DNA from: Gammaproteobacteria bacterium UBA3498
GTDB taxonomy: Bacteria > Pseudomonadota > Gammaproteobacteria > Pseudomonadales > Pseudohongiellaceae
NCBI GenBank assembly: GCA_002377605.1
Contig: DFQD01000035.1
Coordinates: forward strand, 1 to 5,053
Direction of reading: 5' to 3'
Length of the DNA: 5,053 bases
A program made the position numbers and the translations under genes. The notes below the pieces were generated by a model that ran no database searches, was not told where the DNA came from, and saw only the letters and a program-made list of their open reading frames with translations. Positions 1-5,053 of the stretch are shown here, piece by piece (position 1 is the stretch's first letter; the number at the start of each line of letters is the position of its first letter).

Positions 1-328
1 ATCCACACAGCTGTTGTTGCCAAGGTTTTTGCTCATCACCACATTCTTGCAGAGCCACGGTATAGTCCAGGGATGTGTCTCCTACGTCTACACAATGAAT
101 TGAACTCCGATTACCACTGTTACGCCAGAGCCTTATCGGCTTGCGTGGGATACCGAGCCCAATGCTCACTTCAGGACAGAAAGGCCTAAACTCAAAATAG
201 CTCCCTAGAGTCTGAGTAATATAAGAATGGCCTTTATGTCCCCCATCGTAGCGAACCTTTTCTCCAAGCAGACAACTGCTTATGCCTACTGGTATCAAAG
301 TAGATCCTGAGATGCATTCAGTAACCAT
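1..328 (-). CDS. DUF523 (thiouracil desulfurase-like) protein, N-terminal part, cut by left edge
   Basis: Reading the minus strand from ATG at 328 gives 109 codons open to the edge of the window. The protein carries the DUF523 signature: IPVGISSCLLGE (12-23), VRYDGGHK (25-32), FCPEVSIGLGIPR (50-62), then DEQ (98-100). DUF523 members such as TudS bind a [4Fe-4S] cluster through three conserved cysteines and remove sulfur from thiouracil. Here Cys19 and Cys51 are the first two; the third, in a SPSCG-type motif, should lie just beyond the edge. In many gammaproteobacteria this domain is fused to DUF1722, which cannot be checked here. The substrate in this organism is inferred only. The start is uncertain: ATG 328 has no good ribosome site, whereas TTG at 298 has AGGA six bases upstream and would begin MIPVGISSCLLG, as many relatives do. 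The upstream frame is closed by TGA at 392-394. Confidence 0.85.
   Translation of the reverse strand, partial: MVTECISGSTLIPVGISSCLLGEKVRYDGGHKGHSYITQTLGSYFEFRPFCPEVSIGLGIPRKPIRLWRNSGNRSSIHCVDVGDTSLDYTVALQECGDEQKPWQQQLCG
305..308 (-). promoter_or_regulatory. Candidate Shine-Dalgarno (AGGA) favouring the TTG 298 start of the DUF523 gene
   Basis: On the minus strand AGGA lies six bases before TTG at 298-296. The ATG at 328-326 is preceded by GTTTTAGCC with no purine-rich ribosome site. If the site is used, the protein loses ten poorly conserved residues and begins directly at the conserved beta strand leading to SSCLLGE. This decides between two starts but is only a short motif match. Confidence 0.4.
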
Positions 329-635
329 GGCTAAAACACTTGTTTGAAATAGTTGGTTGTGGGAATTTGTGATTGAACTAACATTGATTTGTCAGCTTTT
401 GAAAATCGCTTAACTTTATACTCCATTTTTAATGTTGCAGATCTATTACCCGTTTGGGATTTATAGACCAATCTTATTAGCATGTCCCTCACAGCCTTCG
501 TGCTCTTTTAACTTTACCTATGGGTGTATCTGGGCGATCACAAAAGGGCTGATCCATATTGTAGCTAATTCCGGTACAAAACTAGCGGTCGTTGGATTGC
601 GCGTGTAAAACCACCAACTAGAAGTAGACCCCTAC
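329..635. other. Intergenic gap without a recognisable gene
   Basis: This stretch separates two leftward genes, the DUF523 protein and the MBL hydrolase. All frames are broken by frequent stops; the only small ATG frames are trivial (for example nine codons from 482 on the plus strand). No tRNA-like cloverleaf, strong hairpin followed by a T run, or long repeat was found. It should hold the promoter of the DUF523 gene. On the minus strand TATAAA at 420-415 and TACAAT near 560 are possible -10 elements, but neither has a convincing -35, so I do not call a promoter. Confidence 0.6.
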
Positions 636-1490
636 TCAAGTAACTTTCCAGCCCAGTGATGTCTTTTTAATACGCTGATCTCTTTCCAATTTGATTAAAT
701 GCGCCAGCATTGTTTTCTTCGCCCAAGGAATTAGGTGTTCAGCCACATCATCATAAACAGTTAAAACTAATTCACCGATGGAGCATTCGCCGAGTTTTTC
801 CAATCCAGCCATTACTTTCTCTTCCCGCATCAAGCGATGAGCAATGAGCTGTCCTATTTCCTCGAAGGGTTCATCCATTACTCCACCATGACCTGGAGCC
901 AAGAAGCGTAGGTCGAGAGTCTGAAGTTTACGTAAAGAATCAAGATAGGAAGTCATATCACCATCGGGAGGAAGTATGACCGAAGTTGTTCCTTGGAGAA
1001 TATGGTCGCCGGTAAATAAGAGCCCTTCTTCTACCAGGTAGTAGCAAATGTGATTAGAAACATGCCCTGGTGTATAAATTAAGCGAATTGTGTAATCGCC
1101 ACAATCGATTTCATCTCCATCCTGCCAGATCTTTTCAGGTTGAAAGGTTTTATCCTGCGAAATCCCTTCCGGGGCCGGCATACCAACCTGAGTGGCACCA
1201 GTTGTTTCATGAATACGCGCAGCAGCCGGAGAGTGATCCCCGTGGGTATGAGTCGCTAGAATGTAGCCTAGCTTTCGACCTCCTATCGCCTGCATGAAGC
1301 TCTCATATTGATCGGGGTTGATAGGCCCGGGGTCGACCAGACAAAGTGTCTCCTCGCCGATCAAATAACTGTTGGTTCCAGGGCCAGTCATCGGCCCAGG
1401 ATTTCGACCCAAGATTCGTTTAACTGGAATAGTTAATCCTTCTAGAGGAGTTGGAACTCCAGGTTCAAATGCTTGCATTGATGCGCTCAC
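636..1490 (-). CDS. MBL-fold metallo-hydrolase, LACTB2 / glyoxalase II-like
   Basis: Complete 284-residue protein of the metallo-beta-lactamase fold. From the GTG start the metal-binding set is intact: THTHGDH (His81, His83, Asp85, His86), TPGH (His143), TGDH (Asp162) and PGHG (His201). The NPGPMTGPGTNSYLIG segment (30-45) and the ILQGTTSVILPPDGD segment (164-178) are typical of the LACTB2-like subgroup. Residues from about 215 to 284 resemble the winged-helix tail of that subgroup (HRLMREEKV, then helices with an IKLERDQRIKK turn). These enzymes hydrolyse esters, thioesters or, in human LACTB2, RNA with two zinc ions; the substrate here cannot be told. It is probably cytosolic, as no signal peptide is seen. 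Start: GTG at 1490 lacks a ribosome site; ATG at 1478 (Met5) has a weak GTGAG seven bases upstream and may be the true start. The gene is divergent from serA. No clear terminator follows it. Confidence 0.92.
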   Translation of the reverse strand: MSASMQAFEPGVPTPLEGLTIPVKRILGRNPGPMTGPGTNSYLIGEETLCLVDPGPINPDQYESFMQAIGGRKLGYILATHTHGDHSPAAARIHETTGATQVGMPAPEGISQDKTFQPEKIWQDGDEIDCGDYTIRLIYTPGHVSNHICYYLVEEGLLFTGDHILQGTTSVILPPDGDMTSYLDSLRKLQTLDLRFLAPGHGGVMDEPFEEIGQLIAHRLMREEKVMAGLEKLGECSIGELVLTVYDDVAEHLIPWAKKTMLAHLIKLERDQRIKKTSLGWKVT

Positions 1491-1517
1491 TAGCGATTGG
1501 ATTGATGGGTAGATGAA

Positions 1518-1523
1518 ATAATA
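1518..1523 (-). promoter_or_regulatory. Possible -10 element (TATTAT) for the MBL hydrolase
   Basis: Reading leftwards, TATTAT matches the sigma-70 -10 consensus at five of six bases and lies 27 bases upstream of the GTG start. The best -35 at 17-base spacing is TTAGCT (three of six), so support is weak. It is the only reasonable -10 close to the gene. Confidence 0.25.
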
Positions 1524-1546
1524 ACCCGAAGAAACCTCTTAGCTAA

Positions 1547-1584
1547 AACTTCTGGCAGGAATTCGAAAAGCTGCTGGAACTTCT
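1547..1584. repeat. Paired AACTTCT direct repeat, 31 bases apart
   Basis: CTNNAACTTCT occurs at 1543-1553 and again at 1574-1584, an offset of 31 bases, or about three helical turns, which would place two protein sites on the same DNA face. It lies in the divergent control region, just upstream of the possible hydrolase promoter. Seven identical bases can occur by chance, so an operator role is only an idea. Confidence 0.3.
1550..1579. repeat. Imperfect inverted repeat in the divergent control region
   Basis: TTCTGGCAG (1550-1558) can pair with CTGCTGGAA (1571-1579), nine positions with seven Watson-Crick and two G-T pairs, around a 12-base loop containing GAATTC. It overlaps the AACTTCT direct repeats. 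It could be a protein site or an RNA hairpin if transcribed, but no T run follows, so it is not an intrinsic terminator. Confidence 0.35.
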
Positions 1585-1640
1585 AAACGATTCGAGACAT
1601 AATTGCCCGCTTTAAAAAACCCCCGGTTTCCCACTCCGTC

Positions 1641-1655
1641 TTGCTAATCTAGCAA
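1641..1655. promoter_or_regulatory. 15-bp dyad TTGCTA-N3-TAGCAA upstream of the serA promoter
   Basis: Six perfectly paired bases flank ATC; the outer CCG (1636-1638) and CGG (1657-1659) extend the symmetry loosely. It contains T-N11-A within the dyad, the general pattern of LysR-type regulator boxes. Its centre (1648) is about 56 bases upstream of the start site predicted from TATAAT at 1692-1697, a usual activator position. No T run follows it on either strand, so a terminator is unlikely. Which regulator binds, if any, is unknown. Confidence 0.4.
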
Positions 1656-1691
1656 TCGGGACTACGGTAAATGAATCAGTGAAAATATGAA

Positions 1692-1697
1692 TATAAT
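1692..1697 (+). promoter_or_regulatory. serA -10 element (TATAAT)
   Basis: A perfect sigma-70 -10 hexamer. The -35 region is poor: the best match is ATGAAT at 1671-1676 with a short 15-base spacer, which fits a promoter needing an activator. The predicted transcript starts near 1704 and has a leader of about 60 bases before ATG 1764. The in-frame TTG at 1698 would lie upstream of this start site, which argues against its use. Confidence 0.5.
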
Positions 1698-1750
1698 TTG
1701 CAGCAAAACAACTGCGAATCGCTGGCCCTTTTGGCAACCCGAATTTCACC

Positions 1751-1754
1751 AGGA
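1751..1754 (+). promoter_or_regulatory. serA ribosome binding site (AGGA), deciding the ATG 1764 start
   Basis: AGGA lies nine bases before ATG 1764. The longer frame, opened by TTG at 1698, has no ribosome site and would add 22 residues (starting MQQNNCESLALL) unlike the family's N terminus. Confidence 0.6.
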
Positions 1755-1763
1755 TTGAAATAT

Positions 1764-2945
1764 ATGCACAAGATTCAAACTTTTAATGCCATTTCTGATA
1801 AAGGCCTCGATCGCTTTCCTAGGGATCTATATGAGGTCGGCGCAGAGACTGATAATGCAGAAGCTATTCTATTGCGCAGCCACAAGCTCGACCCAAGCAG
1901 CGTCACTGGTGATTTAAAGGCAGTAGCTAGAGCTGGCGCGGGCGTTAATAATGTGCCGGTAGCTGAATGTACAGAAAAAGGAGTAGTAGTCTTTAATACA
2001 CCAGGCGCAAATGCTAATGCCGTCAAGGAACTAGTCTTGTGTGGATTACTACTTGCTTCACGCGGAATTATCCCTGGTATAGGCTTCGCCAGTAGCCAGA
2101 CTTCAATTTCAAATTATGGTGAATTCTCCAAACTAATGGAGACTGAAAAGAAAAAATTTAAAGGCAATGAAATTGCCGGTAAGACTTTAGGTGTTATCGG
2201 TCTTGGCTCAATAGGTTCGCTTGTTGCCGATATGGCGATTAAGATGGGCATGAACGTACAGGGATTTGACCCAGCGCTTTCCGTAGAAGCTGCTTGGCGC
2301 TTACCTAGTCAAGTAAAGCGAATCGAAAATCTGAATAGCTTGGTCGGTTCATCAAATTTTATCTCACTGCATCTTCCCGTTCTGGATTCCACTAGACAAT
2401 TGATCGATACCTCAATGTTTGCATCTATGCGCCAGGGAACCTGTTTACTAAATTTCGCGCGGGATGAAATCGTCGATACCGAAGCACTTACTGCTGCATT
2501 GGATTCTGGAAAAGTTGGGAAGTATGTGTGCGATTTCCCACGACCGGAATTTCAGGGCCGCGAAAATGTTATCTCTATGCCCCATATCGGCGCCAGCACA
2601 GCTGAAGCTGAAGAGAATTGCGCCATGATGGCTGCAGATCAACTGCGAGATTTTCTAGAAAATGGCAACATCACGAATTCAGTGAATTTCCCCAATCTCC
2701 ATCTAGAACGCGATGCTAATGCAGAGCGGTGTACTCGCTTAGCCATAAGCAACAAAAACGTCCCCAAGATGCTGGGCCAAATCCTATCTGTATTGGCAGA
2801 TCAAAACATAAATGTTATCGATATGTTAAATAAAAGCCGTGAAGAAGTTGCTTACAACTTAATTGACCTTGAGAGTGAACCTTCAGATTCCGCTCTTGAA
2901 GCAATTGCAAATATTGATGACGTAATCAAAGTTACCGTTATATAG
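1764..2945 (+). CDS. serA: D-3-phosphoglycerate dehydrogenase with C-terminal ACT domain
   Basis: Oxidises 3-phosphoglycerate to 3-phosphohydroxypyruvate with NAD, the first committed step of serine synthesis, in the cytosol. The 393-residue protein has the D-2-hydroxyacid dehydrogenase layout: a split substrate domain (about 1-95 and 285-310) with VARAGAGVNNVPV (54-66) and FNTPGANANAVKEL (77-90), and an NAD-binding domain with GLGSIG (146-151) and Asp169 ending the second strand. The catalytic set is Arg233 (in NFARDEIVD), Glu262 (PRPEFQG) and His274 (PHIGAS). Residues 320-393 form an ACT domain (NKNVPKMLGQI, then NINVIDMLNKS), the usual serine-sensing module. It is slightly shorter than the roughly 410-residue E. 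coli enzyme and lacks the long type 1 insertion. The ACT domain argues against PdxB, which lacks it. serC follows after 21 bases, so the two are co-transcribed. Confidence 0.95.
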   Translation: MHKIQTFNAISDKGLDRFPRDLYEVGAETDNAEAILLRSHKLDPSSVTGDLKAVARAGAGVNNVPVAECTEKGVVVFNTPGANANAVKELVLCGLLLASRGIIPGIGFASSQTSISNYGEFSKLMETEKKKFKGNEIAGKTLGVIGLGSIGSLVADMAIKMGMNVQGFDPALSVEAAWRLPSQVKRIENLNSLVGSSNFISLHLPVLDSTRQLIDTSMFASMRQGTCLLNFARDEIVDTEALTAALDSGKVGKYVCDFPRPEFQGRENVISMPHIGASTAEAEENCAMMAADQLRDFLENGNITNSVNFPNLHLERDANAERCTRLAISNKNVPKMLGQILSVLADQNINVIDMLNKSREEVAYNLIDLESEPSDSALEAIANIDDVIKVTVI

Positions 2946-2966
2946 TTTTAAAGTAGGAAACCGGCA

Positions 2967-4055
2967 ATGACTCGAGTTTTTAATTTTGGTGCAGGTCCTG
3001 CCATGCTGCCAACCGCAGTTATGGAAAAAGCACAGCAAGAATTTCTGGATTATGCTGGCATGGGTGCATCGGTAATCGAAATCAGCCACCGCTCGAAAGA
3101 GTTCGATGCAATCATTAATGCAGCTGATGAATTGTTAATTGAACTAGCGAACATCCCGGAAAATTATAAAATTCTGTATGTGCATGGTGGCGCTCAGATG
3201 CAGTTTTCTGCGGTGCCACTAAATCTAATTAATCGCACTTCAGCGCGTAAAGCCGCTTATATTGAATCTGGAAATTTTGCGAAATTAGCAAATAAAGAAG
3301 CGGCTCGCTTTGGCAACATCGAAATTGTCGCCAGTAGTGAAAAAACTAACTATGACAGAATTCCTGATCTAGATCCCTCTTCTATTAATGAAGATCATTC
3401 CTATTTACATATCACCAGCAACAATACAATCTATGGAACCCGCTTTCAGAAATTCCCTGAAACGGGAAATGTTCCTCTTGTCGCTGACATGACTTCCGAG
3501 TTCCTCTCTCGCAAATTAGACATAGAGAAATTTGGAGTTATTTTTGCTGGATTGCAAAAAAATTTGGGCCCTGCTGGACTCGCACTGGTAGTAATTAGAG
3601 AAGATCTGCTAGAACATGCGGTGCCTGATATTCCAAATTTGCTGTATTACAAAACTTATGCAGACAAGCATTCACTCGCAAACACCAATAACACTTTTGC
3701 AATTTACATGATGAAGTTGGTATTAGAATGGCTGCAGGAACAAGGAGGTATTGCAGCAGTCGAAAGACAAAATACCGCAAAGGCAAAAATGCTATACGAT
3801 TTAATCGATCAGTCTGATTTTTACCTTGGCTCCGCCCATCCTGACCATCGCTCTACAATGAATGTTACATTTAATCTGGCAAATAATGACTTGCTTGATG
3901 ATTTTCTCGCCAAAGCGTTAGATGGCGGCTTATACGCTCTTAAAGGCCACCGGAATGTAGGTGGGGTTCGCGCTTCTATTTACAATGCGATGCCACTGGC
4001 TGGGTGCGAAGCCTTAGCTGAATTTATGCGGGAATTCGAACGCAGCAATTCTTAA
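2967..4055 (+). CDS. serC: Phosphoserine aminotransferase
   Basis: Transfers the amino group of glutamate to 3-phosphohydroxypyruvate, giving phosphoserine, using pyridoxal phosphate; the family can also act in pyridoxal phosphate synthesis on the phosphohydroxythreonine branch. It is a complete 362-residue class V aminotransferase of normal family length. Visible marks are FNFGAGPAMLP (5-15), SHRSKEF (40-46), HGGAQMQF (73-80), HITSNNTIYGTRF (148-160), Asp174 in VADMTSEF contacting the cofactor ring, Lys198 in AGLQKNLGPAG as the Schiff-base lysine (the same number as in E. coli SerC), and GHRNVGGVRASIYNAMP near the C terminus for phosphate binding. ATG 2967 has AGGA (2955-2958) eight bases upstream. 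It uses the product of the preceding serA, which supports the serine role. No terminator is visible after the TAA, so transcription may run on into dinB. Confidence 0.97.
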   Translation: MTRVFNFGAGPAMLPTAVMEKAQQEFLDYAGMGASVIEISHRSKEFDAIINAADELLIELANIPENYKILYVHGGAQMQFSAVPLNLINRTSARKAAYIESGNFAKLANKEAARFGNIEIVASSEKTNYDRIPDLDPSSINEDHSYLHITSNNTIYGTRFQKFPETGNVPLVADMTSEFLSRKLDIEKFGVIFAGLQKNLGPAGLALVVIREDLLEHAVPDIPNLLYYKTYADKHSLANTNNTFAIYMMKLVLEWLQEQGGIAAVERQNTAKAKMLYDLIDQSDFYLGSAHPDHRSTMNVTFNLANNDLLDDFLAKALDGGLYALKGHRNVGGVRASIYNAMPLAGCEALAEFMREFERSNS

Positions 4056-4086
4056 GATAACACCACTCTGGGCTCGTTCTTAACCC

Positions 4087-4098
4087 ATCAGGCCTGAT
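4087..4098. promoter_or_regulatory. 12-bp perfect palindrome ATCAGGCCTGAT, possible dinB operator
   Basis: The palindrome has no spacer, so it is a protein-site shape and not an RNA hairpin. It overlaps the TG motif and the first base of the candidate dinB -10, where a bound repressor would block transcription. It does not match the gammaproteobacterial LexA box (CTGT-N8-ACAG). No known regulator was recognised. Confidence 0.35.
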
Positions 4099-4103
4099 AT
4101 AGT
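4095..4103 (+). promoter_or_regulatory. dinB extended -10 promoter (TGATATAGT)
   Basis: TGN followed by TATAGT matches the extended -10 consensus with one mismatch. The -35 is weak (TTCTTA at 4077-4082 with 15 bases of spacing), which extended -10 promoters tolerate. The start site would be near 4110, giving a leader of about 23 bases to ATG 4133. Confidence 0.45.
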
Positions 4104-4132
4104 TTGCTTAGAAAGTATTCCTAGCAGGTGTT

Positions 4133-5053
4133 ATGAGCGCATTACGAAAGATTATCCATGCCGATTGTGATTGTTTCTACGCGTCAATCGAAATGCGCGA
4201 TAATCCAAGCCTAGCGGGCAAACCAATTGCTGTTGGAGGGTCTCCCGAGCGCCGTGGAGTCATTGCAACCTGTAACTATGATGCGCGGGAATTTGGCGTT
4301 CACTCTGCTCTAGCTTCTGCCACCGCCCGTAAACGTTGCCCCCAACTGATCATAATTCGCCCGGATATGGAGAAGTATCGAACTGCTTCCCAACAGGTTC
4401 ACGAAATATTCCAAAAATACACCGAGATCATCGAGCCACTTTCTCTAGATGAGGCCTACCTGGATGTAACGGACTGTAAACAGTTTCAGGGTAGCGCCAT
4501 CAAGATTGCAGAAGCTATCCGCAAGGAAGTGCGAGAAAAAATTGGCATAACTATTTCGGCCGGCATCGCTCCGAATAAGTTTCTCGCCAAGATTGCCAGT
4601 GATTGGAATAAACCCGATGGTCAATTAGTAATTGGGCCTGAACAAGTGGAAGGCTTTGTAGCGGCTTTACCAGTAAAGAAATTGCACGGAGTGGGGAAGG
4701 TCACCGCTAATAAAATGAAACGCCTGGGTATCCAGACCTGCGGAGATCTTCGCAATCTTGATCAAGAGAAATTACATAAATATTTCGGTAGTTTTGGCGA
4801 GCGTTTGCATCAGCTTAGTACTGGAGAAGATCATAGGGCAGTGAAGACTGAACGCATTCGTAAATCACTTAGCGTTGAAAACACATATGCGGAAGATTTG
4901 CCTAATTTACAAGCTTGCCTAAAAGAACTGCCTGACTTAATGCAACAGCTTGAAAAAAGAATGGAAAGAATCACGAGTGACTATGTGATCAACAAACAGT
5001 TTATCAAAATCAAGTTTCATGATTTTGTACAAACGACCGTGGAAATGATTTCT
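4133..5053 (+). CDS. dinB: DNA polymerase IV (Y family), cut by right edge
   Basis: Translesion and error-prone DNA polymerase acting in DNA damage tolerance. The first 307 codons are present, to compare with about 351 in E. coli; the frame is open at the edge. Palm and finger motifs: HADCDCFYASIEMRDNP (9-25) with metal-binding Asp11 and Tyr16 at the steric-gate position (Phe13 in E. coli), then SPERRGVIATCNYDAREFGV (37-56), and PLSLDEAYLDVTD (102-114) with metal-binding Asp106 and catalytic Glu107. SAGIAPNKFLAKIASDWNKP (142-161) is the other strongly conserved block. The thumb has a helix-hairpin-helix, KLHGVGKVTANKMKRLGI (183-200). The little finger begins at RIRKSLSVENTYAED (241-255). The missing tail would carry the rest of the little finger and the beta-clamp binding motif. 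The start at ATG 4133 has AGGTG close upstream. It lies 77 bases after serC with its own candidate promoter; no LexA box is seen. Confidence 0.95.
   Translation, partial: MSALRKIIHADCDCFYASIEMRDNPSLAGKPIAVGGSPERRGVIATCNYDAREFGVHSALASATARKRCPQLIIIRPDMEKYRTASQQVHEIFQKYTEIIEPLSLDEAYLDVTDCKQFQGSAIKIAEAIRKEVREKIGITISAGIAPNKFLAKIASDWNKPDGQLVIGPEQVEGFVAALPVKKLHGVGKVTANKMKRLGIQTCGDLRNLDQEKLHKYFGSFGERLHQLSTGEDHRAVKTERIRKSLSVENTYAEDLPNLQACLKELPDLMQQLEKRMERITSDYVINKQFIKIKFHDFVQTTVEMIS

Larger units (their letters stand above)
4057..4134 (+). repeat. 8-bp inverted repeat bracketing the serC-dinB gap and covering the dinB start
   Basis: ATAACACC (4057-4064), one base after the serC stop, is the exact reverse complement of GGTGTTAT (4127-4134). 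The right arm covers most of the dinB ribosome site (AGGTG, 4126-4130) and the first two bases of its ATG. In mRNA reading through from serC the arms could pair and hide the start; an mRNA from the local promoter would lack the left arm. The pairing is seen in the sequence, the function is inferred. Confidence 0.4.

Noticed and set aside
350..620. 8-bp inverted repeat TAGTTGGT (350-357) and ACCAACTA (613-620) at the ends of the left gap, possibly marking a small inserted element
   Set aside because: A match of this length is expected by chance in about 300 bases; there are no target duplications and no transposase.
624..635. GTAGACCCCTAC just after the MBL hydrolase stop, as a terminator
   Set aside because: Only four base pairs, and no T run follows directly on the minus strand.
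1070..1297. 75-codon plus-strand frame opposite the MBL hydrolase
   Set aside because: It lies wholly within the conserved hydrolase gene on the other strand, has no family resemblance and no ribosome site; the other short antisense frames in serA and serC were dismissed for the same reason.
1611..1632. AAACC-CCC-GGTTT (1617-1629) next to an A run, which on the minus strand reads as a short hairpin followed by T residues
   Set aside because: The stem is five base pairs with three A-T pairs and no gene lies upstream on that strand to terminate, so it is too weak to call a terminator.
1698..1763. A 22-codon N-terminal extension of SerA from TTG 1698
   Set aside because: It has no ribosome site, its codons follow directly on the TATAAT element so the TTG would lie upstream of the transcript start, and the added residues do not resemble SerA. 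ATG 1764 has AGGA at nine bases.
4069..4087. TGGG...CCCA hairpin after serC as a terminator
   Set aside because: A four-base-pair stem with an 11-base loop and no following T run does not make an intrinsic terminator.
4133..4183. Tyr16 at the DinB steric gate instead of the Phe of E. coli as an unusual change
   Set aside because: Tyr at this place is common across Y-family polymerases and still excludes ribonucleotides, so it is not noteworthy.
1..5053. A linked defence or metabolic system joining desulfurase, MBL hydrolase, serine genes and DNA polymerase IV
   Set aside because: The genes belong to unrelated housekeeping functions, lie on two strands and only serA-serC are tightly spaced; nothing in the sequence ties the others together.

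Overview
The window looks like ordinary chromosomal DNA from a gammaproteobacterium of moderate, slightly AT-leaning base composition. This placement rests on the close resemblance of the DinB and SerC proteins to enterobacterial-type family members and on the DUF523 protein type. A marine gammaproteobacterium fits, but the genus cannot be told from the sequence. All five genes have intact catalytic motifs. I see no insertion sequence, tRNA, rRNA, CRISPR array, phage gene or toxin-antitoxin pair.

Left part (1-1490, minus strand): a DUF523 (thiouracil-desulfurase-like) protein is cut by the left edge. Next comes a gap of about 307 bases with no recognisable gene. Then comes a complete metallo-beta-lactamase-fold hydrolase of the LACTB2 / glyoxalase-II-like type. 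Both genes are read leftwards.

Middle (1491-1763): a divergent control region lies between the hydrolase and the serine genes. It holds a perfect TATAAT for serA, a 15-bp dyad upstream of it, an imperfect inverted repeat and a repeated AACTTCT element.

Right part (1764-5053, plus strand): serA (3-phosphoglycerate dehydrogenase with a C-terminal ACT domain) and serC (phosphoserine aminotransferase) are 21 bases apart and clearly form an operon for the first two steps of serine synthesis from 3-phosphoglycerate. SerB, the third step, is not in the window. After 77 bases comes dinB (DNA polymerase IV), whose first 307 codons are present before the right edge cuts it.

No new multi-gene system is visible. 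The least ordinary signals are regulatory. The serC-dinB gap contains an extended -10 promoter overlapped by a 12-bp perfect palindrome, and there is no LexA box. The same gap carries an 8-bp inverted repeat that would mask the dinB ribosome binding site and start codon only in readthrough mRNA from serC. The serA promoter has a LysR-box-like dyad at a position typical of activators.
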